Below are positions 10,650 to 22,319 of a stretch of DNA of 64,000 bases, in pieces. The notes under the pieces were generated by a model. The model ran no database searches. It had not been told where the DNA came from and saw nothing but the letters and a program-made list of their open reading frames with translations. The number at the start of each line of letters is the position of its first letter. The first letter of the stretch is position 1. Source of the DNA: Leucosporidium creatinivorum. Lineage: Eukaryota > Basidiomycota > Microbotryomycetes > Leucosporidiales > Leucosporidiaceae. Position numbers and translations under genes: made by a program. The DNA is taken from assembly GCA_001600635.1 (NCBI GenBank), contig BCKL01000007.1, forward strand, positions 582,303 to 646,302, written 5' to 3'.

Positions 10650-11502
10650 GGAGAAGGAGGATTCGGCGAGGAGTTCTGGAAGAAGCTTTGGTGGTGCATC
10701 AGTGTGATATCGGTATCTAATCAGCAGTAGAGTTGTAGTCTTGTCGCTGTAGTAGTGTCATTTCAACCTATCGTTATCGCCTCTCTCAAGGACGAGACTC
10801 GAGAGATGAAATGGCGAAAGGGGTCCACTGCGCCGAAACGGCGTGTCCTCACTCTATTGCAGAGCGTGTTCGGAGGGGGGTCTAATCCTCGCAAGATCTC
10901 GACCGCCTGCTTCCCCGAGATTCGTCGACCGAGCTGCCCGAATCTGCAGCTCAAGGCGAGGGCGGCGGGATGGATGCTCGACGGCGCTGGTCTCCTGCAG
11001 CCGGACACATGCTGGAAGACTCATGACCTCTGCGGTACACATCAAGAGCAGAGTAAGAATGCTGTATGTCCTTCTCGTCACCGTACGTCGTAGATAGCTT
11101 CGCCTACAAGGCGCTCTCGACTTTCGAGAGGATCGCCGAGGATGACAAGTCGCTCCCAAGTGGAAAGACACGTACGAGGGTGCTCGGTAGCTTCTGGAAT
11201 CGCTGTGTATGATGTAAGCTCCAGCATGCGTAGCTCCACAGAGAGCGGAGGGCGACGGAAGCCTGCCCCCCGGGATCTGCTCGGCGCCGAAGCTCAGGAG
11301 CGGGTCGAAAGTTAAAGCGTGCGAGACCCTCCTTTGCTGGCAACAGAGCTTCTGATTTCCCATAATCGCTCTCAACCCGTGCTAGACGACCTACTGTAGC
11401 CGACATCTTCTGGTGCAGACTCCAGCGCGAAGGGCGCCTGCGTCAGGGCTCTCCCTCCTACATTTCACCTCGTCTTACTTCGACTCGTTCACGCAGGCTT
11501 GG
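10650..11502. other. Intergenic region
   Basis: About 0.85 kb. It holds the 3' UTR of the preceding gene and the promoter/leader of the next. A possible 5' UTR acceptor (ACGCAG) ends at 11496, seven bases before the next ATG. The segment 10893-10945 is similar to one at 6018-6070. Nothing coding is supported. Confidence 0.45.
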
Positions 11503-13935
11503 ATGTCTCCGCCCGCCTCGTCTTCGGCCGTGGAGGCGCCGTCCCAGCTCGAGCTCGTCCCCTTGGACACCACGCTGGATGAGGTCGTTGCTCATCTCGC
11601 TGCGGCCAAATCGTCCTTCATCAAGCTGCGACGAGGGGGCGGGGCCAAGGAGATGGAGATACTGAGCACTTCGCTGTACCAGAGTGCCAAGGGAGAGGAT
11701 GAGAAAGTAGGCGATGACTTCTTCGACCTGGCGAGGGAGAGGCGGGGGATGGTGCGTCTCAAAATCGGCCAGGCGCAGGGGAAAGCTAGAGCTGCTGGGG
11801 CTACCATTAGGAGGATACGGAAAGGAGGGAAGCAAGCTACGGGCAAGGAAACGCCCATGGTCGTCGTACAGGAGGAGCAGGACTACGATGATGCGGAGGG
11901 CCAGGCGCCGGCGACGAGCAACCACCAGCCCATCTACTCGCCTCTGGCGCTCGTGGAATCGCCAGCAGGATCAACCGAATCATTCGAGTCGTCTACTGGT
12001 CTCTCCCGAACGACCAGCGCTGCCACACAGGACGACTCTTCGCGACCAGCAACCCCTGCCGCCTCGGAAGCCTTCCTCCGCCTGCCAGCCCTCACCAGCC
12101 TCTCCGAGCAACCTTCCAACTCCTCCGCAACCTCATCCACTTCCGACCTCGACAGCAGCAAGCCCATGCTGCACCAAACTCCCTCGCGTACCCTCACTCT
12201 CGACGAGAGCCACCCGAAACCTCGTCGCCGAGACTCTCGCTCCGACTTCACTCCTCGCCGCAACCTCACCCACCTTCGGCCCAAGGATTTGAACAAGGTC
12301 TTGGCGATGAGGCGGCGGAAGGTCGGTCGCGGAGAGGCCTCCCTCGCCGAAGTAGATGCTGCTCTCGAGGAGGCTTTGGCCAGCGCGGTCGGCGCAGAGG
12401 AAGAGAAGGAACGAACGGAGCTCGACGTGCTTTACGAGCATCAGAGAGGGTGAGGTGTTTGTCCTTCCAGTTCTGAAGGAGCCCGAAGCTAATACTCGCC
12501 CTCGCAGTCTCGTCGTCTTCGGCCTTCCCAAGTTCGCCTCGGCCGCTCTCACTCAGATCGACCCAGCACCGTGGACCGACGTTCACCTCGAGTAAGCGCT
12601 GTACTTCATCTCCCTCCCTGCTCCATCACCTCACCTGTAATGCTACGGTTCGAGCTCTCGCTAACTCTCGCTTCGCCTCCCGCAGAAACTCTCCCTTCAC
12701 TCGTCACGACCACCCCCTTCCCACCCCCTTCTGGCATTGGATCGACCGCGAGTGGATGGTCGACATGGATGGCGACACGGACGAGCAGGGCTGGCAGTAC
12801 GCCGCGCGCTTCGGCTCTCGGCATTGGCGAGGTCAACCGGAGACATGGCGCTCCTTCGTGCGCCGTCGACGGTGGTGCCGCGCCAGACTGTACCTCCCCA
12901 AGTCTCTTCCGGCTGTCGCCTCCGGGTCGAAGGAGCCGCAGCCTGTCGACTGGGAGGCTCTCCACAACTCCGAGTTCGCCGACCGCTCAACGCCCAGCGA
13001 CAACATCGGCGCTCCGCAACCGAACGCCCTCGGACTCAAAGCTGCGACCGCTCTCCTCCCTCTGTCGCCCGCAAGAAAGGACGACATCTTCGGCTGGGAG
13101 CAAGAGATTGACGCGCACCAGCCCTTCCTCGCCTGGACGTTTGTCAAGTACGAAGGCGAGCGAGCCCTCGCCCAACGCCGTCAACGCGATCTGCCGGGAT
13201 CGAGGAGTGACGAGGAGCTCTTCGGGATCTGGCGAGACGCCGTCGTCGAGATCAACTTTCGCAAGGTCGCTCGCGTGCTCAAGGGCTGTCGACTCGACCG
13301 CGAGAAGCTCGGGCTATGGAGATGGTGGCTGGGGCTACCGGTCGAGCCGTCGGAGGAAGCAGAGGAGGAGCATCTTCACGAGTGCGAGACCGCCAACACT
13401 TCGCGAGCGTCGAGTGTGAAGGCGCCGAATAGCCGACCGAGCTCGGGTGTCGACGCCAAGGCATGGTCGGAGGAGGATCCTCGGCCGATGCAGGACGATG
13501 TATGGGACTTGCTCGAAGGAAGGGTGAGCTCGGTATCTTCGTTCACCCGTCTCCCGAATGTTCGCTGACCTCCGACCTTTCTCGGCTTAGCTGGACCACG
13601 TCCTGCAGCTGTTCGAGTTCCAACTCTCTCGCCTCTCTCTCCTCCGTCTCGTCCTCTCACGCCATCCCGTCGCCCACGTCCATCATCGCTACCAATCCCA
13701 CGACCGTAGTCAGCCATTCGAGCCGGGCGTGCTCTCTCCCGAACGAGTCGGCAATCGCCTCGAGGCTCGCATAGACTTCTACCTGGACGTCAAGTCGCTC
13801 CTGAACTTCTACGAGGGCGAGATGGGGGATAGTCTGGCGGCTGCAGGCGTCATCAGTCCGACCGAGCAGAGGTTGAAGGGGACGAAGAAGGGGCGTGGTC
13901 AGCCGAAGAGGAAGGAGAGGGCGTTGGGTGTTTGA
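11503..13935 (+). CDS. Peroxin/ferlin (DysF) domain protein
   Basis: Four exons (11503-12449, 12508-12591, 12686-13523, 13591-13935) with introns of 58, 94 and 67 nt keep frame throughout; 737 aa. The frame is also open upstream to 11413, but without an ATG, so 11503 is chosen. After a disordered N-terminal half the protein shows LVVFGLPKF, then PFWHWIDREWMVDMDGDTDE-QGWQYAARFGSRHWRG and SFVRRRRWCRARLY (about residues 360-415): the paired Trp/Arg pattern of the DysF fold found in ferlins, Pex30-32 and Spo73. In fungi these proteins act at the ER, peroxisomes or prospore membrane. No transmembrane segment is evident, so a peripheral membrane role is more likely than a Pex30-like one. It ends 237 bp from the convergent SGF11 gene. 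Confidence 0.82.
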
Positions 13936-14172
13936 GGTGGTCGTCTGTCGTTTATCATTAGCTCGCATCGCATTTATCTTGTCGTCACATTCTCTAGGCC
14001 CCATCGTAATCGAGTCTTTCTTCTCGTTTTCGTTTCTCGGCGAACAAGGAGCTCTGAGCTCTAACCGGAGAGGTTCAGGAGAGGCGCCGCTCGATCAGGG
14101 GAAGCGATGATACGTACTGGAGTAAAATGCAGCGATACAAACGAGGGGCGAAGACTACGAGGAAGAACGAGC

Positions 14173-15672
14173 TCAATCCGAATCTGATCCCGAGCTGGCG
14201 TCTGACGCCGAGTCCGAGTCGCCTGCATGACCGACACCTGCGAGGAAAGATGTATGATGAGCTTCCAGCGTATGGGACGAACGTAGTCGGCCACCTCACC
14301 TCTTGCAAGAGGATGAGCCCTCCTACCGAACGGCATCGTCTTCTTCGGCGTCTTGTTAGCCATGCTCGTCCGTGGTGGCGGTGGCGGTCCCTTAGGCTTG
14401 TCGTCCTCGCTATCATCCTCCGACGAGTCCGAGTCGGGTCGATCGTTGGCGACTCCAGGCCTCGTCGAAGGAGCAGGAGCAGGGGCGGCGGACATGGGGC
14501 GTGGTGGAGGAGGTTGCGCCGAGACGGCACGGGGAGCCTTTTGAGGGGCATGACCGTGTGGTAGCGAGTTAAGAGCGACCATGGAGGCGGAGGAGGGTGG
14601 TTGATTCGGGTAAGGGTGCATGGGCCGAGGGATGGTGGGAGTCGAGGGCGCCGAGAGGGTCTTGGAGAGGGGATGAGAGCCGACATGAGCGACATGAGGT
14701 TGCTGAAGAAGCGGCGCCGTGTTTGCTGTATCCAAAGACGAGTTAGCCAGGGCTCACCTGCCTCTCTACAGAGCTACTCACCTGGTCGAGCCTTCTTGAG
14801 CTTGCTGGCCCCGTTCGCAGGCGAGCTGGCTGCTCGTTTTGCGCCATTGCCGGCCTTCAAGGCGTTTTCTGCAGGGTATCAGAGGGTCAGCGATAGCTAC
14901 TAACGAGGTTAAAAGCTACTTACTCCTCACTGTCTCCTCGTCAGAGGCATACGACGACGCGCGATCCGAACCTGGCCCAATTCTGTAGGACGCGAGCGTG
15001 ACCTTTAGCTGGGAGCTTTCGCAGAGGTGTAAAAAGAGCTCACGTAGCTACTCCGTTCACCGCTGGCTTGACCATGGGATTTGTGCTCGAACCGGCTGCT
15101 GCTCGTCGCTCGCCCCTGGCCCGACCTCCAGCACCTCCCAAACCCATGCAACCGCTCAAATGACTAGCGTAGCGAGGAGCAGCAATCTGTGGAAAGCTCT
15201 AGTCAGCTTCAGGGCTCCACCTGCGTCTTGAACCGAGCTGCATACCTGTCGCGAACAGTTGAGGCAGTCTAGCAAAGCGTCATCCTTCTCCCTCTTGGTC
15301 GGGCTGATGGATGGTCCAGGACTTGATGCACGAGAGGAAGAGACCGAGGCACGGTGCGAGGGTGGTCCCAGTAAGCCGTTGGAAGAAGCGCCTGAGAGGA
15401 CCGGCCGGGCGCTGCACGCAAATCGAGCTTTTGAGCTCGGTGATGGTCTGCATCGGACTAGAAGAGAACGTACGCGTTTATGCGAGATCTCCTGCGCCAT
15501 GCCAAACGGTGCTCCTCGATAGCGACATCGGTGATGAGCTCTCGGAAGAGGCCATTCGCGAGGAGGGTCGTCTGTTCAGCTCAGAAGTCAGCGAGAGCTT
15601 GTGTAGCCTTACTTGGGACTGCAGGATACTCACCAAAGTCTGCACACTCGGTTCTGGAAGCTGCGCCGCCAT
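14173..15672 (-). CDS. SGF11: SAGA-associated factor 11 (deubiquitinase module)
   Basis: Eight short exons (15672-15634, 15571-15474, 15411-15246, 15186-15044, 14982-14924, 14868-14782, 14725-14300, 14237-14173) with seven introns of 55-62 nt, all in phase; 360 aa. Residues 16-38 read LLANGLFRELITDVAIEEHR, matching the N-terminal helix by which Sgf11 clasps Sus1 and Ubp8. Residues 95-114 form the Sgf11 zinc finger: CLNC, then IAAPRYASHLSGC, i.e. C-x2-C-x11-H-x3-C. After it comes a basic GGRARGERRAA segment, a Pro/Ser-rich tail and an acidic SDSASDASSGSDSD end. Sgf11 activates Ubp8 to remove ubiquitin from histone H2B. The tail is longer than in budding yeast (99 aa). The large number of tiny exons explains why the gene is easily missed by ORF scanning. 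Confidence 0.88.
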
Positions 15673-15940
15673 GTCGAGAGATGTAGTCGATGAGGCGGGA
15701 AGGAGAAAGTCGCGGTTTGGCCTGCGCCGAGCTTCTGTCTTCGCTCATCTCCTGGGGTCTGGCTTGATCGACGGGCTCGACGCTTGTCAAATGGACCTAC
15801 AGAGCTCTTTACTGCTTTCCTGCAGCTTCATTCTCCAGACATGACCTCCTATTATTGCCGACCCCCGCCTCCCCTTTAATAGCGCCGGAGGTGGCAGTCA
15901 AGGGCTGCTCTGCGTTAAGTATCACGCGCCTTCGACAAAC
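15673..15940. promoter_or_regulatory. Divergent promoter region of SGF11 and the MFS remnant
   Basis: 268 bp separate the two start codons, so any promoter elements must be shared or overlapping. I see no clear TATA box; an ATTATT/TTTAATAG patch lies at about 15850-15885. Confidence 0.4.
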
Positions 15941-18436
15941 ATGGCAGTCCAGCAAAAGAAGAAGCAGGACGCGGAACAGTCGAGCACTGTTGAGCAGGAG
16001 CAGGACGGAGAGCCCATCGTCTGGACCGAGCAGGAGGAGACTGCCATTCGTAGGTCGACGGACCGGCACTTGATGCCCCTGCTATGGGCGCTGTTCATGT
16101 AGGTCAATCGCTCAGCCTCTATGGTCTCGGCTGACCCTCGACGTGCTGCAGGCTGTCCTTTCTCGACCGTTCAAGTGAGCTTGCCTTCTTCCCCTTTTCT
16201 ACCCCTTCGCGAGCTGACCCCGCATCCCCGGCAGATATTGGCAGTAAGCTGCCGACCGGCGGACCTGAAGCAGACTGCAGTCGACCGAATTGACCTTTCG
16301 TACATCACAACAGATGCGAATACTGCTGGCATGTCCGACGACCTCGGCCTGAGCTCTTCCCAGTACCAAATGCTTCAGACGGAGTGTAGACTTCTCTACC
16401 GAGATACGAGATGGCTGACCAATCTCTTCTTTCAGTGTATTCTCGAAGAGCGTGACTTCGAACGACAACCAAACCATCCTCTTCATCGCCTTGTCGTTCG
16501 GAATGTCCCTGGTGGTCGTAGCATGGGCGTTCTTCCGAATCTGTGGTTCTGCCTTCAACCCGGCGGTTACTTTCTCTCTCTACCTGGTCGGGAATCTTAC
16601 TCTTCGCCGAGCACTGGCTACAGCAGCTGCACAGTTGCTCGGAGGCATTGCAGCTGCTGGAGCTGCTAAAGGACTCACCATTGGCGCGCTCAGCGTGACC
16701 AACACCCTCTCAGAAGGCGTCTCTATCGGTGAGATTGGCGCAGAGGACGTTTGTAGACATGCTGACCTTCCTCGTACGTCCAGGCCAAGGATTGGGCATC
16801 GAAACGCTGTGCACCTCCTTGCGGGTGTGCTATCGCCGAGCCTGATCCTCTCGCTCCAACTCCTCGTCGAACAGCTACGATGCTACTATGGAAGCGCTTC
16901 CCACCGCACATCTTTGTTGCCTGCCTCACCCTCGGCTGGGGAGGTCTCGCTCTCCTTCAAGCCTCGGCTACCAACTTTGGAGGTCTCGTCGCCCTTCGCC
17001 TCTTGCTCGGCGTGTGCGAGACCGCTTTCGCCCCTGGAGTCACCTATTACCTGTCGTTTTTCTACCGGCGTCGTGAGTGCCTCTTTGTCCCCGCGAAGGC
17101 CTAGTTAGGACGTCGGCGCTGCTCGAGTTCGGATCTCGGCGATGGCTTTGCGCCGAGGTCTACTTTCACAACGCTGACTCTCCACTTCCGCGACAGATGA
17201 AATCGGATTCCGTCAAGGCTTGTACCTCGGCGCAGCTCCCTTCGCCACCGCTTACGCTGGAGCTCTCGCCTACGGCCTCACTCACGTCAAGAACGCCTCC
17301 ATCGCCAATTGGAAGCTCCTCATGGCCGTCGAAGGCGCGCCCGCCATCCTCATGGTCCCCATCGTCTACTTCTACCTCCCTGATCAAGCTTCGACCGCAC
17401 ACTTCCTCACGCCTCGGCAGAGGGAGATCGCAGTCGCCCCGACTCGCCCGCGCCGAGGCGGATGGGAACAACGGCCGAGAGGGAGGCTTCCGGCTGAAGG
17501 GAGTCTTGGAGGGGTTCAAGGACCCCAAGGCTTTCCTGCAGGCGCTTCTCTACTCCTCCCTCAACGTCTCCTACAGCTCTCTCCCCATCTTCCTTCCCGA
17601 CCATTCTCACCGAAATGGGCTTCACCTCCATTCGCGCGCAAGGACTCAGCGCACCTCCCTACCTCGCCTCCTTCATCGTCGTCGTCACCGTCTCTTACCT
17701 TTCCGACAAGGTCCGCGACCGGTCCATCTTCATCATCCCCCTCTCCCTCATTGGCTTCGCCGGCTACCTCATCCTCGCCCTCTGCCAGACCACCGCCGTC
17801 CGCTACTTTGCCATCTACCTCTGCGCCTGCTCCATATTCCCTTGCATTGGATTGATGCTGCCATGGACGGCTAACATGCACGAGTAAGTCGAGTAGTGAG
17901 GAGCTGCCTGAGTCGAGCTGATCGCCGAAACTCCTTGCTCTCACTCGCCTGCAGGAACGACTTGAAGCGAGGAGCTGGCTTCCTCATCCTCAACATCATT
18001 CGGCAGTGCTCGCCCTTCTTGGTGAGTCGCTTCAGATTGACCCTACTTGCACACAGGTCGCTCGAGCGAGGCCGAACGACCGCTAAACCGCGCTCGACTT
18101 ACCTAGGGAACTCGCCTCTTCCCGAAAGCCGACGGGCCGTACTACGTGAAGGGAATGTCGGTCTGCGCAGGGCTCTTGCTTTTTGTTGCCGCCCTCGCCA
18201 CCTGCCTGCGATTGTATGTGCTCTTTCCCGCGGGGCCGAGCAATCTTCGGCGCTAGCGTCTCCTGTGCCGACTAGCTTCTCGACAATCGCTAACTCCTAA
18301 CAAGATGCTACACAGCTTGCTCATATACGAGAACAAGCAGCGCGACATCAAGTATGGCAAGGTGGAGGATCTCGGCGAGACCCCGGGCAACGACGAGACG
18401 ACGGGCGGCTCGAAGGCGTTCAGGTTCCTCCTGTAG
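15941..18436 (+). pseudogene. MFS transporter of the anion:cation symporter (Dal5/Tna1-like) family, disrupted
   Basis: Exons read as a classic fungal ACS-family permease: HLMPLLWALFM-LSFLDRSN-IGNANTAGMSDDLGLSSSQYQM (15941-16383, including exons of only 23 nt at 16152-16174 and 9 nt at 16235-16243), then, from 16875, LLWKRFPPHIFVACLTLGWGG and LSFFYRRH-EIGFRQGLYLGAAP (exons 16875-17072 and 17197 on), and a normal C-terminal end (exons to 17883, 17955-18021, 18107-about 18207 and 18316-18436; RGAGFLILNIIRQCSPFLG-TRLFPKADGPYY). The part coding for membrane helix 2 is missing and an aquaporin fragment (about 16441-16850) lies in its place. Two further +1 frame changes occur, near 17438 and near 17600. 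A full transporter cannot be made. A short chimeric product (MFS helix 1 joined in frame to the aquaporin piece and stopping near 16840) is formally possible. These permeases import nicotinate, allantoate or similar anions. Confidence 0.85.
16441..16850 (+). repeat. Partial aquaporin gene copy inside the MFS gene
   Basis: This segment reads SVTSNDNQTILFIALSFG, SAFNPAVTFSLYL, ... GVSIG, a 55-nt intron-like gap (GTGAGA...GTCCAG) and GQGLGIETLCTSLRVCY, equivalent to exon 3 and the start of exon 4 of the intact aquaporin at 19033-20520. The core 16482-16686 is identical to 19493-19697 but for one base in 205, while exon flanks on both sides are only about 84-85 percent alike and the intron is unrelated. 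It is a fragment with a single NPA motif and cannot form a pore. Its exact borders are uncertain by some tens of bases. Confidence 0.88.
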
Positions 18437-19032
18437 GACATGAGTAGCTGATGGTGCAAGGAACATCACAAGCTACATGCTCGGCATCACGACGGCGCAG
18501 CTGTCACCGGAGACTGCGAAACTCGGACTTGAACGCCCGAGCTGAGCAGCGCGCTTTCTTTCGCTCTTCTCGACCTCCTCGTTTCGCCTCTTCGAGCTGT
18601 ACGCGCTGTCAGCTATTCAATTGCATCACAGTCATTCGAGAAGTTTCACCGCTAGTACTGCTTCGTCGCCGCTCTCAGCCCGTCTCGGCGCTCTTCTCTC
18701 GGTGGTCGGCTCTGCATGCTCTGCCTCGCCCTTCGACGACAGACCTCGTCTCGGGGCTACACCTTTAGATTCTGTTCATATGTAGGAGGCTGGCAACTTT
18801 CTATCAGCCTACAACTGATTTAGGCGACTATCTTGTCGAGGATTTCACGCGCGTCACCACCCAAGGGCGCGCGGGGGGGATCAACTTTGAGACACCGCTA
18901 CACAGGCGGCTCTGCTCCAGCACTGGTCATAGCCAAGTCTGCGTCGCGTCCACTGCAGCAGCACGCTCTTCCTCTTCTTCCACTTTTTCGTTTCGTGCAC
19001 GGCCCCCTTCGACTTCGCCGAGCAACTTCGCA
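18437..19032. other. Intergenic region upstream of the aquaporin
   Basis: About 0.6 kb carrying the end of the MFS remnant transcript unit and the promoter of the aquaporin gene. No coding potential is supported and no repeat is visible. Confidence 0.45.
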
Positions 19033-20520
19033 ATGCCCAACCAGTCTCGCCCAATCATCCGCTTCAGCAAGCCCGAGAGTCACGGACCAGGATGGGAGCC
19101 AACACCACCGCAGTCATATTATGAGCCGCGACGAAATTCGACTCTGCAGCCCGGCTCCTCGAGGCCTGCCTCGGTTCATGCTGCCCCTCGACCTCGCCCG
19201 AAGAAGGGTCTGGCTCGAGAAGTCATTCACGACATCCTGGCCAGCGTCGGCGAATTCTGCGGGACCGTGAGTAACCGCTGTTCAGCGAAAGCTCGGCGGA
19301 GATGAGAACTGACCGGCTTCCTTTTGCAGTTCATCTTCCTCCTCTTGGCTTTCCTCGGAGCGGCCAGTGCCGGATACAATCGTGGAGGAGACAACACTGT
19401 GAGTAGACCAGTCTTTGCCGACCGAATCTGAGCCTTTCGCCGACCGAGTCGTCTTCCAGAGCGTCACATCGACGGACAACCAGACGATCCTTTTCATCGC
19501 CTTGTCGTTCGGAATGTCCCTGGTGGTTGTAGCATGGGCGTTCTTCCGAATCTGTGGTTCTGCCTTCAACCCGGCGGTTACTTTCTCTCTCTACCTGGTC
19601 GGGAATCTTACTCTTCGCCGAGCACTGGCTACAGCAGCTGCACAGTTGCTCGGAGGCATTGCAGCTGCTGGAGCTGCTAAAGGACTCACCATTGGCGAGT
19701 TCAGCGTGACCAACACTCTCACAGATGGCGTCTCCATCGGTAAGATCAAATCTCGGCGCTCTTTCGGCGCAGAGGCTACGCTGAGTCTTCTCGAACTCTT
19801 TAGGGCAGGGACTTGGTATCGAGCTCTTCACAACCGCCTTGCTCACCTTCACTGTGTTGATGACCGCTGCTGAGAAGTCAAGGACCACCTTTTTAGCACC
19901 GGTGGCAATAGGGTTGAGTCTCCTGATCGGGCATCTTGCCAGTATTGGATGGACTGGTGCTGGTGAGTACTGAAAGATTGTATCTCGATGCGACGTGCGC
20001 AACGTGGCGAGGCTGACCCTTTGTCTCGTCGTGCAGGAATGAACCCAGCTCGTTCGCTCGGTCCTTCAGTGGTCATCGGCTCCTTCCCCAAATACGCCTG
20101 GCTGTACGTTTTAAGGCTCGTTTATGTCCTTCAAGTTCAAATCTGACCTCTCTGGTGTCCCACAGCTACTATGTAGGGCAGTTCTTGGGCTCGCTGGTCG
20201 CGACGCTGCTGTACATCCTTCTCAAGCACCTCGATTGTGAGCCGTCCTCAGAGACTACATGGTCAGAGGTTCCCCTGCCGGAAGACGATCACTGACCTTC
20301 ATTGCTTCACGCAGACGAGGAGGTTGTCGCCGACATCGACACCGACAACGCCGACGATTCGGCTGCAGGGATCCATAAAGCTCCAGCCGTCAACCTTATC
20401 AATGCCATACCCGGAATGCATGCTGGAGGAGGACTTGAGGATCCCGAGGTGCAGGCGGAGGAGCGGGAGGAGCAGCGCCAGTGGCAGAAGGAGGAGGATC
20501 GCGCGACTCGGCAAGTTTGA
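19033..20520 (+). CDS. Aquaporin / aquaglyceroporin (MIP family)
   Basis: Seven exons (19033-19266, 19330-19398, 19460-19739, 19804-19962, 20037-20103, 20166-20236, 20315-20520), introns 61-78 nt, all in phase; 361 aa. Both pore motifs are present: SAFNPAV (NPA at residues 138-140) and GMNPARS (NPA at 250-252), the second followed by the usual Arg of the selectivity filter. Hydrophobic segments fit six membrane helices (for example FIFLLLAFLGAASAG, ILFIALSFGMSLVVVAWAFF, FLGSLVATLLYILL). A cytosolic N-terminal tail of about 75 residues and an acidic/Gln-rich C-terminal tail flank them. The Arg after NPA2 and the small loop residues suit a water channel, but glycerol transport is not excluded. 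Exon 3 shares a 205-bp near-identical tract with the fragment in the upstream MFS gene. Confidence 0.9.
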
Positions 20521-20729
20521 GCTATTGTTGGGTGCGTTAGGACAGGCAGAGAAGTAGGTAGACTAAGTTATAATATGATACGCGTTGCCTGCTCACTCTC
20601 TCGGTACTACGGCTCGCGTTTCTCTCTGGCGAGCGTTTTCTCGACGTTCGGTTCGGCGACATACTAAGGATGGTTTACAGGCTACAAGCAATGAAATGGG
20701 GAGCTACGAGTGTCCAAAATGATAAGTGA

Positions 20730-22319
20730 CTACCTGTTCTTCCTCAGCGACGGCTTGGCCCAGAAGTAGCGAACAGGCTTTGAAGTGCGAGCGCCGCGAA
20801 CCCGCTTGACGAACGGCTCGAGCGCCTCGACTCGGGAGGCAGAGGGGCTGTAGAGGGCTCAGAGGTCAGCTTGGGTCTGGGAAAGCAGGAGGAGTAGCTT
20901 TACTCGGCGTCGGGGATGTAGAAGTAGACCGGCAGGAGAGGGTGACCACCGGCATCCTGCGAGGAAGCGAGGGTCAGCGAAAGCTATCGCGCTCTCAAAG
21001 ATCAGAAAGCTCACCTTGAGTCCAGCATTATCGATACAGCCGAAGAACGGCTCCTCGCGAAGCACACACTCGACAACGTCCCACCACTCCTCCACAGCAC
21101 TATCCTCGCGCTCCTCCGACTGATCGTCGCTACCCTTGCCATCGTCCAGCACATCCCACATGCCTCCGACCTCCCTCAATAGTCCCTTGATCACTTCCTC
21201 CACGCCCACAGTCGATCGTGGCGAGAAGACGATTTGACTGGCGACGAGTCCAGCGAGGTCGAGTCCGAGAGAGCCGAGGAGGGTTTCGGCGCGGCTCTCG
21301 GGCAGGGTGGCGGAGGGGTGAGCGGGTGAGGAGAGTTCGGAGAGGGCAGAGTGGTCGGAGAGGGTTGGTGAAGCGGGGAGGGCGCGGGCGGAAGAGGACA
21401 AAGAGGCGGCAGGGAGGAGGTCCTCGGGGAGGGAGAGGTCGCCCGAGTCGTCGCCGAGCGAGTTGTAAGTGCTCGAGGCGGGGCTGCTCATGCGGATGAC
21501 GGGTGCGCGGGCAGAGATGGTGCGTTCCCTCTTGTTCTTCTTGTCCGACTCGGCGACAATGACCTCGCTCGACCATCCCCAGAAATCCAGCGAGACCGAT
21601 GCGCCGGCCTCCATCGGCAGCACGGCGACGCTGCCTGCCCTCCACAGCTTGCCATCAATCTTCATGCCATTCTGTCCAATCACGCGAATCTCGACGACGA
21701 GTTTCGAGGTCGAAGGCTTGATCTTGACGGTGCAGTGGAGTCGCGAAGCGTTCTTGGCCGACTTGGGGAGGGCGATGGGAAGGGCGGTCTCCGGGCAGGG
21801 TACAGCGCGTTGCTTGGCTTTGCGACCGAATTGCATCATCGTTCCACGCTCGAGGCGAAGCACGAGAGGCTCATCATCGTCTTCGTCGTCCTCAACGGCT
21901 GGCTCTTCGGAGGCGACGGCCAGGTCGAGGCTACGAGCAAATGATGGTGAAGATGGTGGGAGCGAGGAGAAGGTGTTGGCTGCAGGGGAAGTCGAGAGCT
22001 TGGAGAAGGAGGGCGAAGTCGGCGCGTCGTAAGGAGCGAGGCGACTGTTTGTGAAGCCGAAGGGGGAGGAAGAGCGGCCAGCAGCGACGGGCGAAGAGGA
22101 GGAGCCTGTAGGAGTACAGTAGTGTTAGCTAGATGTCATATAGAGACTGCTTCAGCACTGCCACTCACCGAGACCGCGTTTGGCCTTGAGCTTGCTCGGG
22201 AGCAAATCGTCCTGGCCTTGCCACGGCCTCTTGTTGCCTGCTGCCTCGAGGGGGAGGGCACTGCCAGGCGAAGAAGGTACTGGTGCAGCCTGTGCTGAGT
22301 TGGAGATGTCGACGAGCAT
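20730..22319 (-). CDS. FHA-domain protein, Tos4/Plm2-like transcription or chromatin regulator
   Basis: Four exons (22319-22169, 22105-21015, 20956-20904, 20847-20730) with introns of 63, 58 and 56 nt, in phase; 470 aa. Residues about 130-235 form an FHA domain: LVLRLERGTMMQFGRK, SRLHC and NGMKIDG, i.e. the phosphothreonine-binding GRK...S-R-x-H...NG pattern. The C-terminal part (DNAGLK-DAGGHPLLPVYFYIPD, ASRVEALEPFVKRVRGAR, RYFWAKPS) is the conserved fungal tail found in FHA proteins of the Tos4/Plm2 kind, which act in the G1/S and DNA damage responses. A basic LPSKLKAKRG near residue 40 could be a nuclear signal. The assignment to Tos4/Plm2 rather than another FHA regulator is tentative. The start codon lies 178 bp from the stop of the next gene on the same strand. 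Confidence 0.78.

Noticed and set aside
16452-17108. A second complete aquaporin gene
   Set aside because: Only exon 3 and the start of exon 4 are present, with one NPA motif; the frame beyond is MFS sequence in a wrong frame.
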